Assembly (NCBI RefSeq): GCF_000513935.1
Contig: NZ_AZUY01000013.1
Span: forward strand, 62,001-126,000
Source of the DNA: Mesorhizobium sp. WSM3626
GTDB taxonomy: Bacteria; Pseudomonadota; Alphaproteobacteria; Rhizobiales; Rhizobiaceae
Direction: 5' to 3'
Length of the DNA stretch: 64,000 nucleotides
In this document: one piece after another, positions 26,691 to 34,373 of the stretch
Position numbering within the stretch: the stretch's first letter is position 1
Layout: the number at the start of each line of letters is the position of its first letter
The notes under the pieces: model-generated
Seen by the model: the letters and a program-made list of their open reading frames with translations, nothing else
Told to the model about the DNA's origin: nothing
Database searches by the model: none
Program-made: the position numbers and the translations under genes

Positions 26691-27656
26691 ATGGCACGCA
26701 AGGACATATTCGATAGCGTGATGGGCTCCGCTGCCGTGGAGCAAACGAGAGACGTGTCGAGCTACGCCGTTCGCGGCGCTTCGCGATCCATCATGCAGTC
26801 CTTCGAAGAGCTGTCGAAAAGCTCGGTTGTCGATCTGGACCCCGAGCTCGTCGACACCTCGTTCGTGTCGGACCGCATTGGCGATGACGAGCAGGAATTC
26901 TCCGAACTGATGCGCGCGATCCAGGAGCGCGGACAGGATTCCCCCATCCTGGTCAGGCCGCATCCATCCTCCCCCGGGCGCTACCAGACGGTGTTTGGGC
27001 ACCGGCGCGTAAGGGTTGCACGTGCGTTGCGGCGGCCGGTGCGAGCCGTCGTCAAGCAACTGGACGACCGCGACCACGTCGTCGCCCAGGGCCAGGAGAA
27101 TGCCGCCCGCGCCAACCTATCCTTTATCGAGCGGACGCTGTTTGCTGAGCGCCTTCTCAAGCAGGGCTATGCGGCCGACATCGTGAAATCGGCCTTGGCG
27201 CTTGACGACACGACATTGTCAAAGATGCGGTCGGTCTCCAGCAACGTCTCCGAATCCATCATAATGGCGATCGGCGCGGCCAAGGGGATCGGCCGTGACC
27301 GCTGGTGGCAATTGGCCAAGCTCATGGCGCATCCGGCCAATGCCGCCAGAGCCGACGAGCATGTCCAGTCCAGCCAATTCCAACACGCCGGCAGCGACGC
27401 GCGTTTCCAGGCGCTTTATGAGCTGCTGGCGGCAAGCGGCAAGGGTGCGAAATCAGCACCGTCGCGGCCGCGCGAAAGGGCCTGGGCTGCAAAAGACAAT
27501 TCCGTAAAGGCAAGGATTGCCGATACCGGGAAGGTGTTCACGCTGGCTTTGAAATCCAAGGAGGCTTCGGCTTTCGGTGCTTTTATTGCCGGCAGGCTCG
27601 AGGAGCTGTTCGAGGCGTTCCGAGAGTCTGAAACGAGGAAGACAACAGGAGACTAA
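26691..27656 (+). CDS. repB: RepB, ParB-type plasmid partition protein
   Basis: 321 residues. The ParB/Srx N-terminal domain has 'QDSPILVRPHP' and the arginine patch GHRRVRVARAL used in CTP-dependent clamp loading. It is followed by 'GQENAARANLSFIERTLFAERLL' and a helix-turn-helix near 170-195, then a C-terminal dimerisation region. It binds the parS palindromes and works with RepA. ATG 26691 follows GGGGGAGGG. The N-terminal 'MARKDIFDSVMG' is typical of rhizobial RepB. Confidence 0.95.
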   Translation: MARKDIFDSVMGSAAVEQTRDVSSYAVRGASRSIMQSFEELSKSSVVDLDPELVDTSFVSDRIGDDEQEFSELMRAIQERGQDSPILVRPHPSSPGRYQTVFGHRRVRVARALRRPVRAVVKQLDDRDHVVAQGQENAARANLSFIERTLFAERLLKQGYAADIVKSALALDDTTLSKMRSVSSNVSESIIMAIGAAKGIGRDRWWQLAKLMAHPANAARADEHVQSSQFQHAGSDARFQALYELLAASGKGAKSAPSRPRERAWAAKDNSVKARIADTGKVFTLALKSKEASAFGAFIAGRLEELFEAFRESETRKTTGD

Positions 27657-27666
27657 TCCGCAAAAG

Positions 27667-27717
27667 AAAAAGGCCCCCGAACGTCACCGTCACGGAAGCC
27701 CTTCTCAGGTCTGTAGC
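27667..27717 (-). ncRNA. incA: ctRNA (incA), antisense RNA controlling repC
   Basis: In the repB-repC gap the minus strand encodes a short transcript ending in a GC-rich hairpin (GGGCTTCCGTGACGG...GGGGGCC region) followed by TTTTT at 27671-27667, a Rho-independent terminator. This is the layout of the countertranscribed RNA of repABC plasmids, which pairs with the repC leader, blocks RepC expression, and sets copy number and incompatibility. Length about 51 nt from the predicted start. Confidence 0.8.
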
Positions 27718-27723
27718 AAGCCG

Positions 27724-27752
27724 AGAATCGCAAATCCGCGAATCACTGTCAA
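27724..27752 (-). promoter_or_regulatory. ctRNA promoter
   Basis: On the minus strand a perfect TTGACA (27752-27747) is followed after 17 bases by GATTCT (27729-27724). The start point would be near 27717, agreeing with the ctRNA call. Confidence 0.65.
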
Positions 27753-27812
27753 GTGTTATTGGGCGTCGTTTGGCGAGCAGATTTCTTTTGCCTGACTAGA
27801 GGCAGAGGGAAA

Positions 27813-29153
27813 ATGGTTACGCATATCTCTACGACGCCCTTTGGGCGGCGGCCGATGACGCTTGCGCAAATGGCAAGCCAGGCAGGTGCAAAGGCGATCG
27901 ACCGAACGACGGCTGTGCCCAAATGGCAGGCCTTTCGAGACATCACAGAGGCCAGGGACGCCATTGGCGCGACCGATCGTTCGCTGGCGATACTCAATGC
28001 GCTCTTGTCGTTTCACCGCGACGACGAGCTGTCGGGGGAGGGGGGGCTGGTCGTATTCCCCTCCAACGAGCAGCTGATCCGGCGCGCCAATGGCATGTCC
28101 TCGGCGACGCTCAGGCGCCATCTATCGGTCCTTGTGACATGCGGCCTGGTGATCCGTCGCGACAGCCCGAACGGCAAGCGCTTTGCCCGCAAGGGGGAGG
28201 GCGGGGAGATCGAGCTGGCCTATGGCTTCGACCTGGCGCCGATCGTGGCGCGCGCTGACGAATTCAAACAACTGGCCGCCGCCGTTCAAGCCGAGCGGAA
28301 GGCCTACAGGCTGGTCAAGGAGCGTCTGACCATCTGCCGGCGCGACATCGTCAAGATGATCGACGCAGGGCTCAATGAGGAGGTCCCGGGCGATTGGCGC
28401 CGGTTTCAGGCGCGATATGAGGCGGCCGTCGGTCGGTTGCCTCGGACAGCCTCGCGCCAGTTGCTGGAAGCGGTGGCCGATGAGTTGGAGAACATCTGGG
28501 CCGAAGTGCATCAGCTGTTGGAAACATTCGTCAAATCACAAGATTTGAACGCCAATGAGTCCCATTCTGAGCGCCACATACAGAATTCAAATCCAGACTC
28601 TCATTCTACCGATGAAACTGAACGCGGCTTAGGACTACAGAAAGAAGCGAGCAGCAGCGCCGAGCGAGATGACAATGTGCGCAGCCTGCCCAAACGGGAC
28701 TTGCCCCTGGGGATGGTGCTGGACGCCTGCCCGGAAATCCTGAACATGGCCCGCGGCGCCCAGATTCGAACCTGGCGTGACTTTGTCGCGGCGGCCGAAC
28801 TGGCCCGGCCGCATATGGGGGTCAGCCCCAGCGCATGGCAGGAAGCGGTCCAGGTGATGGGGCCTGAAAAGGCTGCCATTACGATAGCCGCAATGCTGCA
28901 GCGAACCGATCAGATCAACAGTCAGGGCGGCTATCTCAGGAACCTGACGGATCGGGCTCGCAACGGTCAGTTTTCGGTGTGGCCGATGGTCATGGCGCTG
29001 CTGCGCGCAAGGCTTGATGCCAAGGCCAGCCAGAACGCCGGGAAATCGCCTGGGAAAGAAACCGCGCGAAGGGATGAATTGACCGGCAGCTCCAAGTCTG
29101 CCGAAATCAGCGAGGCTCTGCGGCTCAGCATGAAGCGGAAGGGCTGGGATTGA
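27813..29153 (+). CDS. repC: RepC, plasmid replication initiator
   Basis: 446 residues from ATG 27813 (MVTHISTTPFGRRPMTLAQM), the standard RepC start, with AGAGGGAA just upstream; the frame is open from 27753 but that would overlap the ctRNA control region. 'FPSNEQLIRRANGMSSATLRRHLSVLVTCGLVIRRDSPNGKR' forms a winged-helix DNA-binding region (about 95-150). A hydrophilic, low-complexity centre coincides with the AT-rich origin, followed by a conserved C-terminal domain. RepC acts in cis at the origin inside its own gene. Expression is limited by the ctRNA. Confidence 0.96.
   Translation: MVTHISTTPFGRRPMTLAQMASQAGAKAIDRTTAVPKWQAFRDITEARDAIGATDRSLAILNALLSFHRDDELSGEGGLVVFPSNEQLIRRANGMSSATLRRHLSVLVTCGLVIRRDSPNGKRFARKGEGGEIELAYGFDLAPIVARADEFKQLAAAVQAERKAYRLVKERLTICRRDIVKMIDAGLNEEVPGDWRRFQARYEAAVGRLPRTASRQLLEAVADELENIWAEVHQLLETFVKSQDLNANESHSERHIQNSNPDSHSTDETERGLGLQKEASSSAERDDNVRSLPKRDLPLGMVLDACPEILNMARGAQIRTWRDFVAAAELARPHMGVSPSAWQEAVQVMGPEKAAITIAAMLQRTDQINSQGGYLRNLTDRARNGQFSVWPMVMALLRARLDAKASQNAGKSPGKETARRDELTGSSKSAEISEALRLSMKRKGWD
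28515..28630. other. Probable oriV inside repC
   Basis: Within the repC coding sequence this stretch is visibly AT-rich compared with flanking sequence (ATTCGTCAAATCACAAG and CAGAATTCAAATCCAG are examples). In studied repABC plasmids the replication origin lies in such an AT-rich island in the middle of repC. Placement is by analogy. Confidence 0.55.
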
Positions 29154-29179
29154 TCGATCAGCGCGCTTCTTGTTCTGCG

Positions 29180-29200
29180 CCTCATGTGAGGCTATATAAT
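29180..29200 (+). promoter_or_regulatory. Promoter and palindrome of the Xre-RES operon
   Basis: A consensus TATAAT -10 box at 29195-29200 directly follows the inverted repeat CCTCATGTGAGG (29180-29191). The antitoxin coding start is 25 bases downstream. The palindrome covers the -10 upstream edge and is a natural site for autorepression by the Xre/MbcA antitoxin. Confidence 0.5.
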
Positions 29201-29224
29201 GTCTCATCTGGAATGGAGATTGTC

Positions 29225-29659
29225 ATGCTAGCCCTTGCAAATGTCGCTGATGTGCTTGGTCTGCCGATTAGGGGGACGGCGGCGCTGTCTCCTTTTGGCC
29301 TAATCTCACGCATTGAAGAGGGCTTGCCCTTCGCCACCCTTGAACGTGTGTCTCAGTTCGTCTCGCCAAACGACTCGCAGTTCAAGTACCGCCTTGTTCC
29401 CAAGGCGACCTATGACCGCCGCAAGAAGGGCCAATTGCGCCTGTCCTCGGAGGAGGGAACGCGGGTCGCACGGGTCGCACGGGTGTGGAATCTGGCACTC
29501 GAAGTCTGGCAAAGGGAAGACGAGGCGCGAGATTTCCTGTTTCGCAGCCACGCCATGCTGGAGGACAAGCGTCCAATCGACGTCGTCATCCAGAACGAGT
29601 TCGGTGCCGAGATGGTCCTCGACATACTCGCGAGCCTGAAATACGGCAGCGCTGCGTGA
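29225..29659 (+). CDS. Xre/MbcA/ParS-type antitoxin (DUF2384)
   Basis: 144 residues from ATG 29225, seven bases after GGAG. The helical N-terminal half ('ANVADVLGL', 'FKYRLVPKATYDRRKK') and the C-terminal 'EVWQREDEARDFLFRSHAMLEDKRPIDVVIQNEFGAEMVLDILASLKYG' (toxin-binding DUF2384 domain) are typical of antitoxins paired with RES toxins. The stop overlaps the toxin GTG by four bases (GTGA). Adjacent to repC, it probably acts as a plasmid maintenance module. Confidence 0.85.
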   Translation: MLALANVADVLGLPIRGTAALSPFGLISRIEEGLPFATLERVSQFVSPNDSQFKYRLVPKATYDRRKKGQLRLSSEEGTRVARVARVWNLALEVWQREDEARDFLFRSHAMLEDKRPIDVVIQNEFGAEMVLDILASLKYGSAA

Positions 29660-30138
29660 CGGCACAGGTTCTCGACCGCACGCTGTCGGCTTTTCGCGTT
29701 GGCGATCCTGAAGGTGCCTACCCCATCTTCGACGCGACGGGTTCGACCATAGCGCCAGGGCGATGGAATACATCGGGCAGCCCGGTCATCTACTCGAGCG
29801 AGCACTATTCGACCGCCGTCCTGGAAAAGCTGGTGCACGGCAGTGGCCGCCTGCCACCCAATCAGCATTACGTCGGAATCACCATCCCCCGCGGAACCAC
29901 CTATGAAGTCTTCTCAGCGCCCGCGCTACCCGGTTGGGACGCGATGCCGGCCACGGTTAGCAAGGAATTCGGCGAACGATGGTGCTTGGAAAAGCGCAGT
30001 GCCATTCTGCTGGTGCCGAGCGTGGTTGCACGCCTCGATCATAACGTGCTCATAAATCCCGCTCATCGGGAATTTCCTTCGATCCAGGCCAGCCTGCATC
30101 AGCCGGTGTACTGGGATCGGCGTCTTTTCGGGTCTTAG
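29656..30138 (+). CDS. RES-domain toxin (NAD-consuming)
   Basis: 160 residues beginning at the GTG coupled to the antitoxin gene. The RES family residues are seen in 'APGRWNTSGSPVIYSSEHYSTAVLEKLVH' (Arg and Tyr/Glu) and 'SAILLVPSVVARLDHNVLINPAH' (Ser/Asn). RES toxins (MbcT, Xre-RES) degrade or phosphorolyse NAD+ and stop growth. The length is normal and nothing is missing. The gene ends in 'YWDRRLFGS'. Roughly 250 bases without a gene follow. Confidence 0.88.
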   Translation: MTAQVLDRTLSAFRVGDPEGAYPIFDATGSTIAPGRWNTSGSPVIYSSEHYSTAVLEKLVHGSGRLPPNQHYVGITIPRGTTYEVFSAPALPGWDAMPATVSKEFGERWCLEKRSAILLVPSVVARLDHNVLINPAHREFPSIQASLHQPVYWDRRLFGS

Positions 30139-30388
30139 CAAGGCGAGGGCTTTTACGTGTAGATACAAATTGGAACAGCAGGCTCCGCTGCGTTCCCCCA
30201 CACAATGACCTCCCCTCGCCGGGTCAATCTCACCAAAACGGATGGACTTGGAGATTGCCGGAGGCGCGGTTTGTTAGAACGTCGTTGCCCTCAGCCATGG
30301 CTGACCGACATTGAAACTGATCACGCGAACGGCTGAGCGGCCCCGTCGGGAATTCACTCTTGCGGGGGAGGGGAGGGGACTTTCAACG

Positions 30389-31537
30389 CTACAGCCCGCT
30401 TGCCTTGGTTAGGTTGACGCGAAACCGATCGCGCCGGCGCTGGTATTTGCGGGTCATCTCGGCCGAGGCGTGGCCAAGTTGCTTTTGCACGTAGCGCTCG
30501 TCAACCTCGGCCGAGGAGGCGAGGCCGGCGCGCAATGAATGCCCGGCGAATTTCAGGCCGCGTTCGCCTTCCGACAGATCGCCGCGGACGCCGGCGGCGA
30601 GGGCGGTACGCTTGACCAAGCGCGCGACCTCTTGGTCATTCAACCGATCGGCGCCGACGGCTTTGCCTCGCCCGGAAACGCGGCGGAACAGCGGCCCATG
30701 AGCGATGCGTGCCAGCTTGAGCCACGTCTGCAGCGCTACGACCGGGCAGGTTGCCTCGGAGGAGCCGCGGCCGATCTCGACTTCGCGCCAGCCGGTTTTG
30801 CCGCGCAGCGTCACCAGAATGCCCTTGTCGGAAAAGAATTCCACCCAGCCGCGGGCGTCCTCGGTCTGGTCGCGCGAAACGTCAAGGCCGACGATTTCCG
30901 AGCGGCGCAGCCCGCCGGCAAAACCGAGCAGCAAGATCGTGCGGTCGCGCAATCCCCGCAGCGTGCCGCGATCGAGTGTTTCCAGCATGGCGATCAGATT
31001 CTCGGGGAGGATCGCTTCCTTCTGCCGGGGAGGGGAGGCATGGGTGTTGCGGATGCCTGCGAGCACGGTAGCAATATGCCGATCCTTTCGGTCCAGCGGT
31101 TGGCCGCGCTGGGTGAAATTCCAAGCCAGCGAGGACAGACGCCGTTCGATCGTGCTGACTGAGTTCGGCGTCTTGTCGCCCGACACTGCCCCTGAAGCAC
31201 AAGCGGTGATGTAGAGGCCAACAGTCTGCGGGTCGGGCAGCACCTCGAGATTTTGCCGGCGGCACCAGGCGCCAAAATGCTTCCAGTCGGAGGCGTAGGC
31301 ACGCCGCGTGTTGGCAGAGCTTGCCGCCTCGACGTAGTCGCGGGCGCGGTCGGCGAGCCGCTCCAGATGCGCGGGCAGGCGTGGAGCCGTGTCAGCCACC
31401 GGCAGGGCAGGGGAGGGGAGTTCATGCGATGCCTCATCGTCGGCGCGGCCCATCGCCATGACCAGGTCGACAATATCGGGAAGATCGTCGTCTCCGGAAG
31501 CCGCAGATGAGGTTCGACCGTTCCCCGCCATCCTCAT
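30389..31537 (-). CDS. Tyrosine recombinase/integrase
   Basis: 382 residues from the ATG that overlaps the vapC stop (ATGA). The N-terminal SAM-like core-binding domain (about 75-165) has 'ANTRRAYASDWKHFGAWCRR'. The catalytic domain carries 'GLRRSEIVGL', H333-x-x-R336 ('GHSLRAG'), His356 ('QLGHAS') and the nucleophile Tyr365 ('TRKYQRRRD'), so it is complete. It could resolve plasmid dimers or drive integration of the module. Co-transcription with vapBC is unusual and means integrase expression is under toxin-antitoxin control. I found no tRNA or direct-repeat attachment site beside it. Confidence 0.9.
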   Translation of the reverse strand: MRMAGNGRTSSAASGDDDLPDIVDLVMAMGRADDEASHELPSPALPVADTAPRLPAHLERLADRARDYVEAASSANTRRAYASDWKHFGAWCRRQNLEVLPDPQTVGLYITACASGAVSGDKTPNSVSTIERRLSSLAWNFTQRGQPLDRKDRHIATVLAGIRNTHASPPRQKEAILPENLIAMLETLDRGTLRGLRDRTILLLGFAGGLRRSEIVGLDVSRDQTEDARGWVEFFSDKGILVTLRGKTGWREVEIGRGSSEATCPVVALQTWLKLARIAHGPLFRRVSGRGKAVGADRLNDQEVARLVKRTALAAGVRGDLSEGERGLKFAGHSLRAGLASSAEVDERYVQKQLGHASAEMTRKYQRRRDRFRVNLTKASGL

Positions 31538-31920
31538 GCCGCCTGAATATCGGTCTGGGAGAAATCCTTGCCGATGAAAAGCAGTGGCTCGTCTGCACGC
31601 TTTGCCAAAGCGTAAGAGAAGCAATCAGCAAAATTCAGTGCCGCGGGATGTCGGCCCTTGCCGTAGGACAGCCAAGCTTGCGTTGCCAGATCAACCAACT
31701 CGGACTCGACTGGAATGATGTCGGCCTCGATCTTGCGGAGCCACAGATCGATCTCGGCCAACGCGTGCTCGCCGCGCCGGCTCACCAAAACCACGCGTGC
31801 CTCGAGCACGCATGTTGCCGGAACCAAGCGGATCTGGTCGGAAACCAGCGCTCTTTCCAGCTTTGCTGCCTCAGGCTCACTGCCAAGGATCGCGACGAAA
31901 GCGGAGGTATCGATCACCAT
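31534..31920 (-). CDS. vapC: VapC toxin (PIN-domain ribonuclease)
   Basis: 128 residues of a complete PIN domain: 'MVIDTSAFVAIL' (Asp4), a Glu in 'CVLEARVVL' (about 40), and 'ALNFADCFSYALAKRADEPLLFIGKDFSQTDI' with the two later acidic residues. VapC toxins cleave tRNA or rRNA. The start codon overlaps the vapB stop by one base (TGATG), so translation is coupled. Confidence 0.92.
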   Translation of the reverse strand: MVIDTSAFVAILGSEPEAAKLERALVSDQIRLVPATCVLEARVVLVSRRGEHALAEIDLWLRKIEADIIPVESELVDLATQAWLSYGKGRHPAALNFADCFSYALAKRADEPLLFIGKDFSQTDIQAA

Positions 31921-32177
31921 CAGTTCGGAATTCCTTGGTCGTCATAGCCGATGATCTCCTCGTCGCTCCGCCTGTCCAGTTCAGGCAAACGCGCTACTCT
32001 TTCTCGGATGGCGTGCAATTCTGCGAGCAGACGCTCCTGTCCGGCTTCACCGAAGCCCAAGCGATGCAGGCGTTCGCTCAGGGCCTGATGAATGGCGGCT
32101 GTCTTGGTGATACCTTGGCGGCGCGCGAGTTCGTCGGCAAGAGCGACGGTGGCTGGGTTCTTGATGTTGAGGGACAC
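31920..32177 (-). CDS. vapB: VapB-type antitoxin
   Basis: 85 residues from GTG 32177, preceded by AGGAG six bases away. 'MSLNIKNPATVALADELARRQGITKTAAIHQAL' is the ribbon-helix-helix DNA-binding part of PSK/VapB antitoxins; the C-terminal half wraps VapC. First gene of a three-gene operon vapB-vapC-integrase. Confidence 0.88.
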   Translation of the reverse strand: MSLNIKNPATVALADELARRQGITKTAAIHQALSERLHRLGFGEAGQERLLAELHAIRERVARLPELDRRSDEEIIGYDDQGIPN

Positions 32178-32190
32178 GAGAAGCTCCTAA

Positions 32191-32220
32191 AATCTACCTT
32201 TTCATTTGTTTCTACCTCAA
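32191..32220 (-). promoter_or_regulatory. Promoter of the vapB-vapC-integrase operon
   Basis: On the minus strand TTGAGG (32220-32215) and TAGATT (32196-32191) are 18 bases apart, just ahead of the AGGAG and GTG start of vapB. A palindromic operator lies immediately upstream. Confidence 0.45.
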
Positions 32221-32241
32221 GTTTCCGGCCTACGCAAATAT

Positions 32242-32266
32242 GAATGATAAGGCAACGTTATCATTC
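32242..32266. promoter_or_regulatory. Nine-base inverted repeat, probable VapBC operator
   Basis: GAATGATAA (32242-32250) and TTATCATTC (32258-32266) form a perfect inverted repeat with a seven-base spacer. It lies between vapB (minus) and the DUF1403 gene (plus) and could control both directions. AT-rich palindromes like this are typical VapB or other RHH targets. Confidence 0.55.
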
Positions 32267-32346
32267 GTTTTGTGCGTCCGACAGGCTGTGCGTTTCAACG
32301 CGAAAATGATAGCCAAAAGCGCACGCGCGATTTACCCTCCAGGATC

Positions 32347-33300
32347 ATGATTCGCCTCGATCCCGCGACCGCCAGCTCCACCGCGCCGCCAACCGTCCCG
32401 ATCTGGGCGCTCTCACCAGGCGGCGCGCCCAATGACGCGGACGCCGCTTTCCAGGCCGGCGCCGCCTTGGGCGCGCTCGACACACTTGCCCGGGCAGAGC
32501 ATTCCTGGGCTGGTGCCTGGCGGCAACGGCTGGCGCTTCGCAGTGCCGCCGCCAGCATGCGGCTCGCCGGCCGTGCCGAGGACGAAGCCGCGCTCCGTGA
32601 CACCTGGCACTTGCGCCCGGCCGGCGCCGATCCCGGCCCCGCCGGCGCCATTTTGGGCGCCTGGCGGCAGTTGGCCGCGCAGCCGCCCGTCGTCAGCGCC
32701 GAACGGCTGGCAAAGGTGGTCGAGCTGCTCGGACTCGCTTGGGGCGATGAGGCTCTCGTCGATCTGTGCGCGGCGATCGACGACCAGGCCCGCAGCGGCC
32801 GGCCGGCGCCGTTCGCAGCCGCGGCGATTGCCGCCCGCGTCGTCGCCATGGGGCCCGATGCCGAGCTTTTTGCCTGGTGGCTGGCCGACCTGGTGCTGGC
32901 GCAAAGTTTTCGGTGGCCGCTGCCGCTGCCGCTGCTCATGACCCAGGTCTTTTCGCCAGCCTTCCGCGCTGAAGTTGGCGGCAAAAGAATCCGGCCGGGC
33001 GAAAGGAATTTTGAGCGGGCGGTCTGCGGTGCGCTGGTTCAAGCGGCGGCGGAGGCCTGTCGGCTGGCCGCCGAATTGTCGCGCCGTGCCGAAAGACTCC
33101 TGGCGTTGGCGCCAAAGCTGCGCGCCAAAGGCGCCGGCGGCGTGATTTTTTTGCTCCTGAATGAAGATGCCGTTTCCGGATCGCTTGTGACAAAGAACCT
33201 GTCGCGCTTTGCGGCGCGTCGCCTGTTCGAGCGGCTGCAACAGCTCGAGGCCGTGCGCGAGCTTTCCGGCCGCTCCTCGTTTCGGATTTTTGGGCTGTAG
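32347..33300 (+). CDS. DUF1403 family protein
   Basis: 317 residues from ATG 32347 (MIRLDPATASSTAPPTVPIWAL), the best start because the upstream open frame has no ribosome site. Ala/Leu-rich helical protein with 'GAALGALDTLARAEHSWAGAWRQRLALRSAAASMRLAGRAEDEAALRD' in its N-terminal half, the DUF1403 signature region. DUF1403 has no known activity but recurs beside scpB and recombinase genes on rhizobial plasmids. The scpB gene starts two bases after its stop, so they form one unit. Confidence 0.8.
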   Translation: MIRLDPATASSTAPPTVPIWALSPGGAPNDADAAFQAGAALGALDTLARAEHSWAGAWRQRLALRSAAASMRLAGRAEDEAALRDTWHLRPAGADPGPAGAILGAWRQLAAQPPVVSAERLAKVVELLGLAWGDEALVDLCAAIDDQARSGRPAPFAAAAIAARVVAMGPDAELFAWWLADLVLAQSFRWPLPLPLLMTQVFSPAFRAEVGGKRIRPGERNFERAVCGALVQAAAEACRLAAELSRRAERLLALAPKLRAKGAGGVIFLLLNEDAVSGSLVTKNLSRFAARRLFERLQQLEAVRELSGRSSFRIFGL

Positions 33301-33302
33301 CG

Positions 33303-34019
33303 ATGAGCGAAGCGTCCGCCCGCCGCAAGCCGAACGAACAGCCTGTGCTGCTCGACACGGAACTGGACCACCTGCCGCCGGAGCTGCGCTGGCGCGAATG
33401 GATGGGCCGCGTCGAAGCGGTGATTTTTGCGGCCAGCGAACCGGTGACACGGAGTGTTCTCGCGCGGGTGGTGGGCAAGAACTGCAATCTCGATCTCGTC
33501 ATCGACGACATTCGCACCGAGCTCGCCGGCCGCCCCTATGAGCTGGTGTCCGTCGCCGGCGGCTGGCAGCACCGGACCAAAAAGGCTTTTGGGGACGTCA
33601 TCCGCAGTGCATTTGGCACGGCCGGGCAGGAGGCGAAAGAATTATCGCAGGCGGAGGCCCTCGTGCTGATGTGCATTGCCTATTTTCAGCCGATCACGCG
33701 AGGCGAGCTTTCAAGCTTCTTCGGCAAGGAGGTGTCGCGCGATCTGATCGGCGTGCTGCGCGCACAGGACCTCATCGCCTCGGGGCCGCGCAGCCCGCAG
33801 CCGGGTGCGCCGTACACCTATGTAACGACCAAAAATTTTCTGTCGCAGTTCGGGCTCGACACGCTGCGCCAGCTGCCGGATTTCGAGGCGCTCGAAGACG
33901 CCGGCCTGCTGTCGAAGGAGAAGCTGCTGGCGGGAGACATTCCGGTGGGGCTTGTTGGGGAGAGGGGCGCCGAAGAGGAAGAAGCCTACGGCGATAGTGT
34001 TGAGGACCAGGTATTTTGA
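33303..34019 (+). CDS. scpB: ScpB-like chromosome/plasmid condensation protein
   Basis: 238 residues with the two winged-helix domains of ScpB: 'WREWMGRVEAVIFAASEPVTRSVLARVVG' (first) and 'LSQAEALVLMCIAYFQPITRGELSSFFGKEVSRDLIGVLRAQDLI' (second), followed by 'YTYVTTKNFLSQFGLDTLRQLPDF' as in true ScpB. ScpB partners ScpA and SMC. No smc or scpA is in the window, so this copy may act on its own replicon or plug into the chromosomal complex. The C-terminus is short and acidic. Confidence 0.85.
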   Translation: MSEASARRKPNEQPVLLDTELDHLPPELRWREWMGRVEAVIFAASEPVTRSVLARVVGKNCNLDLVIDDIRTELAGRPYELVSVAGGWQHRTKKAFGDVIRSAFGTAGQEAKELSQAEALVLMCIAYFQPITRGELSSFFGKEVSRDLIGVLRAQDLIASGPRSPQPGAPYTYVTTKNFLSQFGLDTLRQLPDFEALEDAGLLSKEKLLAGDIPVGLVGERGAEEEEAYGDSVEDQVF

Positions 34020-34150
34020 TCGGGCGTTGCAGCTGAACGATTGGCCGGAAAGACCACCAGGTTGGTGCCGCCCGCGTGGCGCAGCGACGAAAACAGGATG
34101 CCCCGAAGTTCGGCCGGGATAGCCAAATCCGCAAGCTTCCACGATGGCGA
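34016..34150 (-). pseudogene. Remnant of a RES-domain toxin (C-terminal part)
   Basis: On the minus strand, 'ADLAIPAELRGILFSSLRHAGGTNLVVFPAN' reads like the end of a RES toxin ('LLYSSVRHPGG...VLF' in family members). Upstream of it the frame turns into unrelated sequence, so only the last 40-45 codons survive. It lies against the scpB stop. Confidence 0.5.
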
Positions 34151-34355
34151 ACGCCCGGGAACCATCCCGATACATCCGAGAGCTCTCGGAGATCGCCGGT
34201 GACAACCTCCGCTTCGAGACTGTCGCCGGCGACCTTCTGCGCCAGTGTCCGGCGTGTCGGGCCGGTTACTTGTCGAGCGGACCGGACCCGCCAATCGCCG
34301 TTTTCTGGGCTGCAGCCAGTTCCCCAACTGCGAGGATACGGCACGCCTGAAATAA
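34123..34355 (+). pseudogene. Remnant of a helicase C-terminus with broken zinc ribbon
   Basis: 'NAREPSRYIRELSE' then 'RQCPACRAGYL' (frame of 34144) continues, after a one-base slip near 34310, as 'GCSQFPNCEDTARLK' and a stop. Joined, this gives the C4 zinc ribbon (CPxC...GCSxFPxC) found at the ends of UvrD-type helicases and topoisomerases. A run of G at 34307-34310 seems one base short. Only the tail of the original gene remains. Confidence 0.55.
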
Positions 34356-34373
34356 CGGATCGCCGCGGCCATC

